Shown here in pieces: positions 6,928-15,695 of a stretch of DNA of 18,414 bases. The stretch's first letter is position 1. Each line of letters opens with the position of its first letter. A program made the position numbers and the translations under genes. This stretch comes from Thermodesulfovibrio sp. (lineage in GTDB: Bacteria > Nitrospirota > Thermodesulfovibrionia > Thermodesulfovibrionales > JdFR-85): NCBI GenBank assembly GCA_027050975.1, contig JALUAR010000098.1, positions 1 to 18,414 of the forward strand. Reading direction: 5' to 3'. The notes below the pieces were generated by a model, which was given only the letters and a program-made list of their open reading frames with translations, was not told the DNA's origin and ran no database searches.

Positions 6928-8142
6928 ATGGCATTAGTAAATCCGCACGGAAAAGAGAAGAAGCTGAAACCTCTTCTTCTTGAAGGAGACGAAAGGAAAG
7001 AGGAACTGGAAAGGGCAAAAACACTTACCCAGGTAAGAATGAGCTCAAGAGAGACGGGAGACCTCATAATGCTTGGCATAGGTGGTTTCACTCCTCTTGA
7101 GGGCTTTATGGGGTATGATGACTGGAAGGGTGTTTGTGATGAGATGAAGATGGCTGACGGCACCTTCTGGCCGATTCCAATTACTCTTTCCACCACAAAG
7201 GGTCAGGCAGACAGCATTAAAGAGGGTGAGGATGTTGCCCTTGTGGATGAAGAGTCCGGCGAGATAATGGGCATTATGACCGTTAAAGAGAAATATACAA
7301 TCGATAAAGAGCATGAGTGCAAGCAGGTCTTCAGGACCACTGATATGGAGCATCCCGGTGTTGCAAAGGTTATGGCTCAGGGTGATGTTAACCTTGCTGG
7401 ACCAGTTAAGGTTCTTAGCGAGGGCAGGTTCCCGACTGATTTTAAAGGCATTTATATGAGACCAGCAGAGACAAGGAAGGCATTTGAGGAGAAGGGCTGG
7501 TCCACGGTTGCAGCATTCCAGACCCGTAACCCGATGCATCGCAGCCACGAGTATCTTACCAAAATAGCAATTGAGATCTGCGACGGCGTCTTCATTCACA
7601 TGCTTCTTGGAAAGCTGAAACCGGGTGATATTCCCGCAGATGTCAGACAGAGGGCTATTGATGCACTTATAGAGAACTATTATGTAAAGGATACAATCAT
7701 GGTTGGTGGTTATCCCCTTGACATGAGGTATGCAGGGCCAAGGGAGGCACTCCTTCACGCCGTGTTCAGACAGAACTATGGTTGCAGCCACCTGATTGTC
7801 GGTCGTGACCATGCCGGTGTTGGTGACTATTACGGTCCTTTTGATGCACAGAAGATCTTTGATGAGATTCCTGCCGATGCCCTTGAGACAAAGCCGCTGA
7901 AGATTGACTGGACCTTCTACTGTTACAAGTGTGACGGTATGGCTTCCATGAGGACATGCCCTCACGGTAAGGAAGACAGATTGATCCTTAGCGGAACAAA
8001 GCTGAGAAAGATGCTTTCCGAGGGTGAAGAGGTGCCTGATAAGTTCAGCCGTCCCGAAGTGCTCAAGATTCTCCGTGAGTACTATGAGGGTCTGACCGAG
8101 AAGGTTGAGATCAAGATGCATAAATATGCAGAGGGCGAATAA
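6928..8142 (+). CDS. sat: Sulfate adenylyltransferase (ATP sulfurylase), homo-oligomeric dissimilatory type
   Basis: A 404-residue enzyme catalysing ATP + sulfate to APS + pyrophosphate in the cytoplasm. The PUA-like N-terminal domain contains GGFTPLEGFM (52-61). The catalytic domain has QTRNP (198-202), the HxxH motif HRSH (204-207) and the GRDHAGVGDYYGP loop (292-304). A Cys/His cluster (C332, C335, C344, H346) resembles the zinc site of other dissimilatory-type Sat enzymes. There is no APS kinase or GTPase partner, which points to dissimilation, not assimilation. AGGAGG lies just upstream. Adk upstream and HppA at the far end remove AMP and PPi, pulling this unfavourable reaction forward. 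The same enzyme can make ATP from APS in sulfur oxidisers. Confidence 0.97.
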   Translation: MALVNPHGKEKKLKPLLLEGDERKEELERAKTLTQVRMSSRETGDLIMLGIGGFTPLEGFMGYDDWKGVCDEMKMADGTFWPIPITLSTTKGQADSIKEGEDVALVDEESGEIMGIMTVKEKYTIDKEHECKQVFRTTDMEHPGVAKVMAQGDVNLAGPVKVLSEGRFPTDFKGIYMRPAETRKAFEEKGWSTVAAFQTRNPMHRSHEYLTKIAIEICDGVFIHMLLGKLKPGDIPADVRQRAIDALIENYYVKDTIMVGGYPLDMRYAGPREALLHAVFRQNYGCSHLIVGRDHAGVGDYYGPFDAQKIFDEIPADALETKPLKIDWTFYCYKCDGMASMRTCPHGKEDRLILSGTKLRKMLSEGEEVPDKFSRPEVLKILREYYEGLTEKVEIKMHKYAEGE

Positions 8143-8281
8143 GCTACTAATTTCAAATTTGAGTGTCAAGTTCAGGTTGCTTATTTTCTAATTGAAGGGA
8201 GGTGGAGAGACCTCAGATCATAACTTCAAGAGCTGGACGTTTGTATCTTACTTAAAAACTTTAATGTAAGGAGGTAAGAGT

Positions 8282-8716
8282 ATGCCAAGCTATGTGATCA
8301 CCGAGAAGTGTGACGGCTGTAAGGGTCAGGAAAGGACAGCATGTATGTACATCTGTCCTAATGACCTGATGAAGCTCGACAGGGACAGAATGAAGGCATG
8401 GAATCAGGAGCCGGATCAGTGCTGGGAGTGCTACAACTGTGTTAAGATCTGCCCACAGCAGGCTATTGAGGTGAGAGGCTATCAGGACTTCTGCCCAATG
8501 GGTGCAAATGTTATTCCTCTCAGGGGAACCGATGCAATCATGTGGACAATCAAGTTCCGTGACGGTTCACTGAAGAGGTTCAAGTTCCCGATTAGGACTA
8601 CTCCAGAGGGCTCAATTGACCCATATGCTGGCAAGCCAGAGCCTGACATCAACAAGATTAAAGAGCCTGGCTTCTTCACCCATCAGGGCGAAGGAAAGGA
8701 GATGCCAACTCCGTAA
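8282..8716 (+). CDS. aprB: Adenylylsulfate reductase beta subunit
   Basis: A 144-residue iron-sulfur subunit with two [4Fe-4S] sites: C10, C13, C21, C25 (CDGCKGQERTACMYICP) and C47, C50, C53, C57 (CWECYNCVKICP). The widened spacing between the second and third Cys of the first motif is typical of AprB. After the ferredoxin part come a beta-rich segment (about 75-105) and a Pro/Gly-rich tail which in known structures wraps around AprA. It passes electrons to the FAD of AprA, most probably from QmoABC. AAGGAGG precedes the ATG. The 139-bp gap from sat holds a decoy-like AAGGGAGGTG with no start after it and only weak 5-bp hairpins. Confidence 0.97.
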   Translation: MPSYVITEKCDGCKGQERTACMYICPNDLMKLDRDRMKAWNQEPDQCWECYNCVKICPQQAIEVRGYQDFCPMGANVIPLRGTDAIMWTIKFRDGSLKRFKFPIRTTPEGSIDPYAGKPEPDINKIKEPGFFTHQGEGKEMPTP

Positions 8717-8720
8717 CAAT

Positions 8721-8768
8721 GTTGATTCTCAAAATCTAATGGGTACAACGCTCATTAGATGAATCAAC
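8721..8768 (+). other. Bulged RNA hairpin between aprB and aprA
   Basis: GTTGATTC (8721-8728) pairs perfectly with GAATCAAC (8761-8768), and ATCTAATG (8734-8741) with CATTAGAT (8753-8760). The result is a 16-bp stem with a single 5-nt bulge and an 11-nt loop. It begins 5 bp after the aprB stop and no U-tract follows directly, so a role in mRNA processing or stability is more likely than termination. The structure is seen in the sequence; the role is inferred. Confidence 0.6.
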
Positions 8769-8809
8769 TTAACAAAACCAATTAATGAATTAATTAAAAG
8801 GAGGAAGTC

Positions 8810-10792
8810 ATGGAAAAGGAAACTTGTACTTTTTCATATTGTGCCGAGCCCGAGATCGTTGAGGTTGAGACAGATATTCTTCTGATCGGTGGCGGAATGG
8901 CATGCTGTGGTGCAGCTTTTGAGGCAGCAAGATGGGCCACTCCGAAGGGTATAAAGATAGTTATGGTCGACAAGGCTGCCACAGACCGTAGTGGTTCCGT
9001 GGCAATGGGTCTCTCCGCAATTAACACCTACATGGGTGAGAATGACCCTGCCGATTATGTCCGTTACGTCAGGGCTGACCTGATGGGCATCATCAGGGAA
9101 GACCTTGTTTATGACCTCGGCAGACATGTTGATGACTCGGTCCATCTCTTTGAGGAGTGGGGTCTGCCAATCTGGAAGACTCTTGATGACGGTAAGAAGG
9201 TTGATGGTGCCGAGGGTAGGAAAGTCGGCAAGCTCCTGAAGGACGGTGGCAAGCCTGTTAGGTCTGGCCGCTGGCAGATCATGATCAACGGTGAGTCCTA
9301 CAAGGTCATCGTTGCTGAGGCTGCCAAAAAGGCCCTTGAGTACAACAGGCAGGCAACCGGAATGGAGCAGAACCTCTTTGAAAGGGTATTCATCGTTAAG
9401 CTCATTCCTGATGCAAACAATCCTAACAGGGTTGCTGGTGCTGTTGGCTTTAGCGTCCGTGAGCACAAGGCCTATGTCTTTAAGGCAAAGGTTATGCTTC
9501 TTGCTGCTGGTGGCTGCGTTAACGTCTTCAGGCCAAGGTCTACCGGTGAGGGTATGGGTAGGACCTGGTTCGCAGTCTGGAACGCCGGTTCCACCTATGC
9601 AATGCCAGCAGAGTTAGGTGCCAAGATGGTTCTCATGGAGAACAGGTTCGTTCCTGCAAGGTTTAAGGATGGTTACGGACCTGTTGGTGCATGGTTCCTC
9701 TTCTTCAAGGCAAAGGCAACCAATGCTATCGGTGAGGACTACTGTGCCAAGTACCATGACATGCTGAAGGAGAGATACGGCAAGTATGCAGAGATTCTCG
9801 GAACATGTCTGAGAAATACTGCAATGATGGAAGATATGAAGATCGGTCTCGGACCAATCTGGATGAGAACAGACCTCGCCTTTGAGGAAGCCAAGAAGCA
9901 CATGGATGCCAAGGAGCTGAAGCACTTAGAGGCAGAGGCATGGGAAGACTTCCTTGACATGACCATTGCACAGGCCGGACTGTGGGCAGCAAACAACATT
10001 CGCCCAGAGGAAAAGTACTCTGAGCTGATGCCTTCTGAGCCATATCTGCTTGGCTCCCATGCAGGATGTGCAGGCCTGTGGACAAGTGGTCCAGAAGATA
10101 TCTGCAAGAAGCACGGCCTTGATGAGTACTTCTGGGGCTACAACAGAATGACCACAATTGATGGTCTCTTCACCGCTGGTGACGGCTGCGGTGCTTCCGG
10201 TCACAAGTTCTCCTCAGGCTCCCATGCTGAGGGTAGGATTGCTGGTAAGGAGATGGTCAGGTATGTCCTGGATCATCAGGACTACACACCAACCCTTGCA
10301 AAGGATCCAAAGGAATATGTTGCTGAGATCTTCCTCCCATTCGAGATCTACGAGAAGTACAAGAACTACACCACTGATCCTAACGTCAACCCACACTACA
10401 TCAGGCCAAGCATGCTCCAGAAGAGACTCCAGAAGATCATGGACGAGTATGTCGCCGGTGCCGGCTACTGGTACATGACCAGTAAGACCATGCTTGAGGA
10501 GGGTCTGAGGCAGTTAGAGATGCTGAAGGAGGACTCCCTCAGGATGGCTGCAGCTGACCACCACGAGCTGATGAGGTGCTGGGAGAACTATCACAGGATC
10601 GTTGCTGGTGAGGCTCACGCCAGACACATCCTCTTCAGGGAGGAGACCAGGTATCCTGGCTACTACTTCAGAGGAGACTTCCCACAGATCGACGACGAGA
10701 ATTGGAAGTGCTTCACAGTTTCCAGAATCAATCCTGAGAATGGCCAGTGGGAATTCGAGAAGATACCTTACAAGCAGATCATTCCTGATTAA
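8810..10792 (+). CDS. aprA: Adenylylsulfate reductase alpha subunit
   Basis: A 660-residue flavoprotein of the fumarate reductase/succinate dehydrogenase superfamily, full length for AprA. The dinucleotide fold is DILLIGGGMACCGAAFEAA (GGG at 27-29). Other family blocks are RSGSVAMGLSAINTYMG, ENRFVPARFKDGYGPVGAWF (R284), LLGSHAGCAGLWTSGPED (H417) and GCGASGHKFSSGSHAEG. R284 and H417 are probable equivalents of the catalytic Arg and His known from Archaeoglobus AprA, assigned by recall. It reduces APS to sulfite and AMP, or runs in reverse. GGAGG precedes the ATG. Arg codons are mostly AGG and the codon choice is uniform, as expected for a highly expressed protein. A terminator-like hairpin follows it. 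Confidence 0.97.
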   Translation: MEKETCTFSYCAEPEIVEVETDILLIGGGMACCGAAFEAARWATPKGIKIVMVDKAATDRSGSVAMGLSAINTYMGENDPADYVRYVRADLMGIIREDLVYDLGRHVDDSVHLFEEWGLPIWKTLDDGKKVDGAEGRKVGKLLKDGGKPVRSGRWQIMINGESYKVIVAEAAKKALEYNRQATGMEQNLFERVFIVKLIPDANNPNRVAGAVGFSVREHKAYVFKAKVMLLAAGGCVNVFRPRSTGEGMGRTWFAVWNAGSTYAMPAELGAKMVLMENRFVPARFKDGYGPVGAWFLFFKAKATNAIGEDYCAKYHDMLKERYGKYAEILGTCLRNTAMMEDMKIGLGPIWMRTDLAFEEAKKHMDAKELKHLEAEAWEDFLDMTIAQAGLWAANNIRPEEKYSELMPSEPYLLGSHAGCAGLWTSGPEDICKKHGLDEYFWGYNRMTTIDGLFTAGDGCGASGHKFSSGSHAEGRIAGKEMVRYVLDHQDYTPTLAKDPKEYVAEIFLPFEIYEKYKNYTTDPNVNPHYIRPSMLQKRLQKIMDEYVAGAGYWYMTSKTMLEEGLRQLEMLKEDSLRMAAADHHELMRCWENYHRIVAGEAHARHILFREETRYPGYYFRGDFPQIDDENWKCFTVSRINPENGQWEFEKIPYKQIIPD

Positions 10793-10804
10793 TAGCTAAA
10801 AACT

Positions 10805-10837
10805 GAAGGGGGAGACATCTAAGTCTCCCCCTTCTTT
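10805..10837 (+). terminator. Terminator-like hairpin after aprA
   Basis: A perfect 12-bp GC-rich stem (GAAGGGGGAGAC at 10805-10816 with 10823-10834) and a 6-nt loop are followed by only three T residues and AAG. It begins 12 bp after the aprA stop. The short U-tract suggests partial termination or 3'-end protection, which would leave more sat-aprBA than qmo mRNA. Confidence 0.65.
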
Positions 10838-10855
10838 AAGTAATTAAAGGGTTAG

Positions 10856-10909
10856 TTTTAGCCATCGTTCAATGATCGTCTGTAGATGATTAATGAAGGA
10901 TGGCTAAAA
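10856..10909 (+). other. Long inverted repeat in the qmoA leader
   Basis: TTTTAGCCATC (10856-10866) and GATGGCTAAAA (10899-10909) form a perfect 11-bp stem. Between them, ATCGTC and GATGAT form a smaller nested stem with a 4-nt loop, including one G-T pair and extensible outward. It ends 40 bp before the qmoA ATG, upstream of the AAGGAGG. It could be an RNA control element, a processing site, or an operator for an internal promoter. No good hexamer pair was found. Confidence 0.55.
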
Positions 10910-10949
10910 TACTGTCAAATTTAAAAACTTCTTTATAAGGAGGCAATAA

Positions 10950-12215
10950 ATGGCTATAGCTCCTGACAAAACTGTGCTTGTTATAGGAGGAGGAATAAGC
11001 GGAATTACAGCGGCTCTTGAAACAGCAGAGGCAGGCACCAAAGTTGTTATTGTGGAACGTAATCCATATCTTGGGGGAAGGGTTGCTCAACTTTACAGAT
11101 ACTTTCCAAAACTCTGCCCTCCCTATTGTGGACTTGAGTTGAACTTCAGAAGAATCAAAGAAAATCCTTCAATCAGTTATTACACAATGGCTGAGGTGGA
11201 GGATATCTCAGGTACAGCAGGCAATTTTACAGTAAAAATCAAACAGAAGGCAAGGTATGTCAATGAAAAATGTACAGCCTGCGGGGCCTGTGTAGAGGCC
11301 TGCCCTGTGGAAAGACCTAACGATTTTAACTTTGGCATGGATTCAACGAAGGCGATATATCTACCTCATGATCTTGCTTTTCCAATGAGGTATGTCATCG
11401 ATAGTGCCCATTGTAAGGGTAAGGAATGTGGGAAGTGTATTGAGGCATGTAAGTATGGTGCAATAGACCTTGATATGACAGACAAAACTGTTGAGATAAA
11501 TGTAGGAGCCATTGTTTATGCTACAGGATGGAATCCTTATGACGCTACAAGGATGGATAATCTATCCTTTGGTAAGGTTAAGAATGTTATTACCAACATG
11601 ATGATGGAGAGGCTTGCATCCCAGAACGGTCCTACAAAGGGTAAGATTCTAAGACCCTCTGATGGTAAAGAGGTCCAGAATATAGCCTTTGTGCAGTGTG
11701 CAGGCTCAAGGGATGAAAATCACCTTAATTACTGTTCAGCTATATGCTGTATGGCCTCAATGAAACAGGCAACTTACATAAGAGAGAAGAATCCTGAATC
11801 AAAGGTGACCATCTTTTACATAGACCTGAGGGCACCTGGAAAGTATGAGGACTTTTATCGTAAGGTGCAGAGTGATGAAAACATAAGATTTATTAAGGGT
11901 AAGGTTGCCAAGATAGAAGAGGATGCAACCACAGGTGATGTGATTGTCACCGCAGAGGATGTAGCCAATTTAAAGAGGGTAACAGAGACCTTTGATATGG
12001 TGGTACTTGCAACAGGTATGGAGCCACAGACAAGAACACAAAGCTTCCCTGGTGGTGTTAAAATAGAAGAGAACGGATTTATTCTATCTGATGCCCTTCC
12101 AGCAGGCATATTTGCAACCGGTGTGGCTACGAGACCACTTGATGTTAACACTTCCAATCAGGATGCAACCGCAAAGGCAATTAAATGCATACAAACTCTT
12201 GTAGGAGGTAAATAA
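10950..12215 (+). CDS. qmoA: Quinone-interacting membrane-bound oxidoreductase subunit QmoA
   Basis: A 421-residue HdrA-like flavoprotein. The FAD-binding fold is VLVIGGGISGITAALE (GGGISG at 13-18), with the HdrA-type NPYLGGRVAQLYRYFPKLCPPYCG block after it. Two ferredoxin-type Cys sets follow: C108, C111, C114, C118, and a variant set C155, C160, C163, C167 with an enlarged first gap. The later blocks AFVQCAGSRDENHLNYCSAICC and DMVVLATGMEP are shared with QmoB and HdrA. QmoABC links the menaquinone pool to AprBA, supplying electrons for APS reduction. The end of the gene encodes the qmoB ribosome binding site (GGAGG at 12204-12208), and qmoB starts at the very next base after the stop. Confidence 0.95.
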   Translation: MAIAPDKTVLVIGGGISGITAALETAEAGTKVVIVERNPYLGGRVAQLYRYFPKLCPPYCGLELNFRRIKENPSISYYTMAEVEDISGTAGNFTVKIKQKARYVNEKCTACGACVEACPVERPNDFNFGMDSTKAIYLPHDLAFPMRYVIDSAHCKGKECGKCIEACKYGAIDLDMTDKTVEINVGAIVYATGWNPYDATRMDNLSFGKVKNVITNMMMERLASQNGPTKGKILRPSDGKEVQNIAFVQCAGSRDENHLNYCSAICCMASMKQATYIREKNPESKVTIFYIDLRAPGKYEDFYRKVQSDENIRFIKGKVAKIEEDATTGDVIVTAEDVANLKRVTETFDMVVLATGMEPQTRTQSFPGGVKIEENGFILSDALPAGIFATGVATRPLDVNTSNQDATAKAIKCIQTLVGGK

Positions 12216-14543
12216 ATGGAAAAGAAGATTGGAGTCTATATATGTAAGGATTGTGGAATCGGTGAGGCTCTTAATATCGAGCAACTGGAAAGTGTTGCAA
12301 ATGAGTATAGACCGGCTGTTTGCAGGGTTCATGATTTTCTCTGCAGCCAGGAGGGTGTCCAGGTAATAAAGGATGATATCCAGAATGAGGGAATAAACAC
12401 CATTGTTATTGCAGCCTGTTCGATGAGGGTTAATACCGATGTCTTTAGTTTTGACCCTCTGAAATTTGTTACTGAAAGGGTTAATCTGAGGGAGCATGTA
12501 GTCTGGACTCAGCCACCCCAGGATGAAAACACCCAGAGGATGGCTGAAGATTATCTGAGGCTTGGAATTATGAGGGCTCAGAAGGCAGACCCTGCTGAGC
12601 CAAAAACAGGAGAGCTTGAAAAGACAATACTTGTTGTGGGTGGTGGTGTGGCAGGCCTGAGTGCAGCCCTTGAGGCAGCAAATGCCGGCTATAAGGCTGT
12701 TATTGTGGAGAAGGCACCTGAACTTGGTGGTAGAGTCTTGAAGATGAAGAAGGTTTTACCGACAAAACCACCATATGCAGAACTTGAGACACCTAATATA
12801 AGCGAAAAGATAAAGGCAGTTCAGGAGCATCCAAATATAACGGTATACACAAATTCACAGGTGGTAAGCATTGAGGGCGAGCCTGGAATGTATGATGTCA
12901 CCATATGTTCTAATGATGCCGTTAGTATTAAGGAGATCGATATAAATGAAGAGGTCAAGAAGGGTGGTCCTGCAAGATTTCCCCTTCCAGAGTGTTCCTC
13001 CCCTGAAACAATCAAGGCTGGTGCAGTGGTCTTTACAATAGGCTGGAAGCCATATGATGCCACAAAGCTCGAGGAGCCCTTTGGATACGGTAAGTTCAAG
13101 AATGTTGTTACAAACTGGGAAGTTGAGGAGATGGCATCAAATGGTGGCATAAAGAGGCCCTCTGATGGTAAAAGCCCGAAGAATGTGGTCTTCATACAGT
13201 GTGCGGGCCAGAGAGATGAGAATCACCTGCCTTATTGTTCATCAGTATGCTGTCTCACCTCATTAAAGCAGGCAAAATATGTAAGGGAGGCAAACCCTGA
13301 GGCAGGTGCCTTTATAATCTACAAGGATATGAGAACTCCGGGGTTGTACGAAAACTTTTATAAATCCATGCAGGATGATGATGGAATATTCCTGATAAAA
13401 GGCGAGATAATCGGCCTTGAAGAGGCAGAAGACGGTACGGTAAATGTAAAGATAGATAACAAACTGCTGAACACAAAGGACATTATACAGGCAGATATGG
13501 TGGTGCTTGCTACAGGAATGGTGACCAATATGGTTCCTGAAGGAAGAGAGCCAAAACTTCTTACCCAGGATCAGGAATACATTGGTGACATTGTTTCCAA
13601 ACAAACAGAGGATGGCGTTGTAGAAGAACTTGTTCCCTATCCAATAGCCCTGAATCTCAAGTATCGTCAGGGACCAGAGATGCCATATCTGAAGTATGGA
13701 TTCCCTGATTCCCATTTTATCTGCTTCCCCTATGAGACAAGGAGAACAGGCATCTATGCAGCGGGAGCAGCAAGGCATCCCATGGATGCGGCTCAGGCAG
13801 CAATGGATGGTGCAGGTGCAGCACTTAAAGCAATACAGTGTATAGAGAGAACCTCAGAGGGGTATGCTGTGCATCCGAGAAGCTGGGATCAGACATTCCC
13901 CGTGTTCAGACTTGAGTCCTGTACCCAGTGCCGTAGATGTACAGTTGAATGTCCCTTCGGCGTGCTTGACGAGGATGAGAAGGCAACCCCACAGGAGCAT
14001 CCTTACAGATGCCGCCGTTGTGGAACCTGTATGGGTGCATGTCCTCAGAGGATCATCAACTTCAACGATTACAACATAGATATGATCTCATCCATGCTTA
14101 GTGAACTTCAGGTACCTGGAGAGGATGAACTCTTCCCATTCATTGTGGGCTTTATCTGCGAAAACGATGCCTATCCTGCCTTTGATATGGCAGGTATAAA
14201 CAGGCTTCAGTTGCCACCGAACTTCAGACTTATCAGGCTCCGCTGCCTCGGCGGAATGAACCTGGTCTGGATTTCTGATGCCCTTTCAAAGGGTGTTGAC
14301 GGTATTGTACTTATCGGTTGTAAGTTCGGTGAAGATTATCAGTGCCACTTTATAAAGGGTTCCCAGATGGCAAACGAACGTCTTGGTAAGGTTCAGGAGA
14401 CCTTAAGCAGGTTGATGTTAGAGGCTGAGAGGGTGAAGATGATACAGCTTCCAATAAACGAATACGACAAGTTGCCCCAGATTCTCAACGAGTTTGCTGA
14501 ACAGGTTAAGGAGATAGGTGCTAATCCGTACAAGGGATTCTAA
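12216..14543 (+). CDS. qmoB: QmoB: HdrA-like flavoprotein fused to an MvhD-like domain
   Basis: This 775-residue cytoplasmic subunit combines an HdrA-type N-terminal segment (YICKDCGIGEAL, residues 8-19), an FAD fold with GGGVAG at 142-147, and the NVVFIQCAGQRDENHLPYCS block. A double [4Fe-4S] ferredoxin motif follows (C569, C572, C575, C579 and C599, C602, C605, C609). The C-terminal MvhD-like domain (about 620-775) includes IRLRCLGGMN and VLIGCKFGEDYQC. In methanogens the separate MvhD protein passes electrons to HdrA, and the fusion is typical of QmoB. Flavin bifurcation has been proposed for such complexes but cannot be read from the sequence. The start abuts the qmoA stop, so translation is coupled. 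Confidence 0.95.
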   Translation: MEKKIGVYICKDCGIGEALNIEQLESVANEYRPAVCRVHDFLCSQEGVQVIKDDIQNEGINTIVIAACSMRVNTDVFSFDPLKFVTERVNLREHVVWTQPPQDENTQRMAEDYLRLGIMRAQKADPAEPKTGELEKTILVVGGGVAGLSAALEAANAGYKAVIVEKAPELGGRVLKMKKVLPTKPPYAELETPNISEKIKAVQEHPNITVYTNSQVVSIEGEPGMYDVTICSNDAVSIKEIDINEEVKKGGPARFPLPECSSPETIKAGAVVFTIGWKPYDATKLEEPFGYGKFKNVVTNWEVEEMASNGGIKRPSDGKSPKNVVFIQCAGQRDENHLPYCSSVCCLTSLKQAKYVREANPEAGAFIIYKDMRTPGLYENFYKSMQDDDGIFLIKGEIIGLEEAEDGTVNVKIDNKLLNTKDIIQADMVVLATGMVTNMVPEGREPKLLTQDQEYIGDIVSKQTEDGVVEELVPYPIALNLKYRQGPEMPYLKYGFPDSHFICFPYETRRTGIYAAGAARHPMDAAQAAMDGAGAALKAIQCIERTSEGYAVHPRSWDQTFPVFRLESCTQCRRCTVECPFGVLDEDEKATPQEHPYRCRRCGTCMGACPQRIINFNDYNIDMISSMLSELQVPGEDELFPFIVGFICENDAYPAFDMAGINRLQLPPNFRLIRLRCLGGMNLVWISDALSKGVDGIVLIGCKFGEDYQCHFIKGSQMANERLGKVQETLSRLMLEAERVKMIQLPINEYDKLPQILNEFAEQVKEIGANPYKGF

Positions 14544-14575
14544 GATAACTTAAATAAATATTTAAGGAGGTTTTC

Positions 14576-15691
14576 ATGGCAGAAGAGAGAGTTCTGAGTC
14601 CTGATATTCAGTTTATAAAAGAGTTGAGGGCCGTTGGTGGTGAGACAGTGAAGAAATGCTATCAGTGTGCCACCTGTGCGGTTGTCTGTCCCATGGCAGG
14701 TGATGACAGACCTTTTCCAAGAAAAGAGATGATAATGGGACAGCTGGGCCTTAAGGATGAACTGATAACCGACCCTGATATATGGTACTGCCACAACTGT
14801 AATGACTGTTCAAAGTACTGCCCAAGAGGGGCACGTCCGGGAGATGTTCTTGGAGCCATGAGGGCAAAGTCCATCAAGGAGTTTGCTGTGCCCAAGTTCA
14901 TGGGCAACATAGTTACCAACCCCAAGATGACAATAGTTGCCCTTGCCATACCCCTGGTTATATTCCTTGTGCTCCTTGGCGCAACCGGACATCTGAGGAT
15001 TCCTGAGGGTGAGATTGTATATTCCAAATTTTTCCCGATTCCGTATATTGAGATTCTTTTCATGACACTTGTTGGACTGGCAGGAATCTCCTACATAGTT
15101 AGTCTGAAGAGGTTCTGGGATGGAATAACCAGCAAAAACGGCAAGAACTACATCAAGAAGTTTGATGATGCACTGCTTGAGACCATACTTGAGTTCCTTC
15201 CTCATAAGAAGTTCACAAAGTGTGAAACAAACGCAGATCGTAAAAACGGCCACATGCTTGTGTTCTATGGATTCGTAGGACTGTTCATTACAACTCTCTG
15301 GATCACCTTCTATTACTATGTCTTTAAGAAACATTCACCCATAGCCCTTTCAGATCCAATGAAATGGTTTGCAAACCTCAGTGCCCTGGCATTACTGATT
15401 GGTATCCTTATAATCCTTGCAAATAGAGGTAAAGACAAGGGTGTAAACACTAAGACCTCCTCCTTTGATATGACCTTTATTGTGATAGTCTTTCTCCTTG
15501 CAATCACTGGTATACTTACAGAGTTGATCAGGCTTCTGGGTATTGCAGCTCTTGCATATCCAACTTATCTGCTCCATCTGATGTTTGTGTTCTACACGAT
15601 TGTTTATTTCCCCTACTCAAAGCTTGCACATATGGGGTACAGGGCCCTGGCTATAACCTATGCCAAGATGACAGGAAGGGATGTAGAGTAG
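14576..15691 (+). CDS. qmoC: QmoC: HdrC-like Fe-S and HdrE-like membrane subunit
   Basis: This 371-residue membrane subunit of Qmo has a soluble N-terminal HdrC-like domain with two [4Fe-4S] motifs: C28, C31, C34, C38 (CYQCATCAVVCPMAG) and C72, C75, C78, C82 (CHNCNDCSKYCPRGARPGD). From about residue 115 a HdrE/NarI-like membrane part follows with about six hydrophobic helices; it should carry haem b and the quinone site. Candidate haem-ligand histidines lie in GHMLVFYG and LLHLMF. AAGGAGG precedes the ATG. Having QmoC, and not soluble HdrBC, is the arrangement of Gram-negative sulfate reducers, in contrast to Gram-positive ones. The next gene begins 4 bp after its stop. Confidence 0.95.
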   Translation: MAEERVLSPDIQFIKELRAVGGETVKKCYQCATCAVVCPMAGDDRPFPRKEMIMGQLGLKDELITDPDIWYCHNCNDCSKYCPRGARPGDVLGAMRAKSIKEFAVPKFMGNIVTNPKMTIVALAIPLVIFLVLLGATGHLRIPEGEIVYSKFFPIPYIEILFMTLVGLAGISYIVSLKRFWDGITSKNGKNYIKKFDDALLETILEFLPHKKFTKCETNADRKNGHMLVFYGFVGLFITTLWITFYYYVFKKHSPIALSDPMKWFANLSALALLIGILIILANRGKDKGVNTKTSSFDMTFIVIVFLLAITGILTELIRLLGIAALAYPTYLLHLMFVFYTIVYFPYSKLAHMGYRALAITYAKMTGRDVE

Positions 15692-15695
15692 TTAG

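Noticed and set aside
7045..8169. Long open frame (374 codons) on the minus strand over sat
   Set aside because: It is a shadow frame caused by biased codon use in sat. Its product is not recognisable, and sat on the plus strand is unambiguous.
8143..8281. Possible regulatory palindromes between sat and aprB (TCAAATTTGA at 8153-8162; GAGGT/ACCTC at 8199-8214)
   Set aside because: Both are short enough to arise by chance, and neither lies at a recognisable promoter.
6928..15691. Reading the sat-apr-qmo set as sulfur oxidation, not sulfate reduction
   Set aside because: Not excluded by these genes alone. The linked pyrophosphatase and adenylate kinase favour reduction, but no dsr or sox gene is in view to decide, so it is not claimed as a finding.
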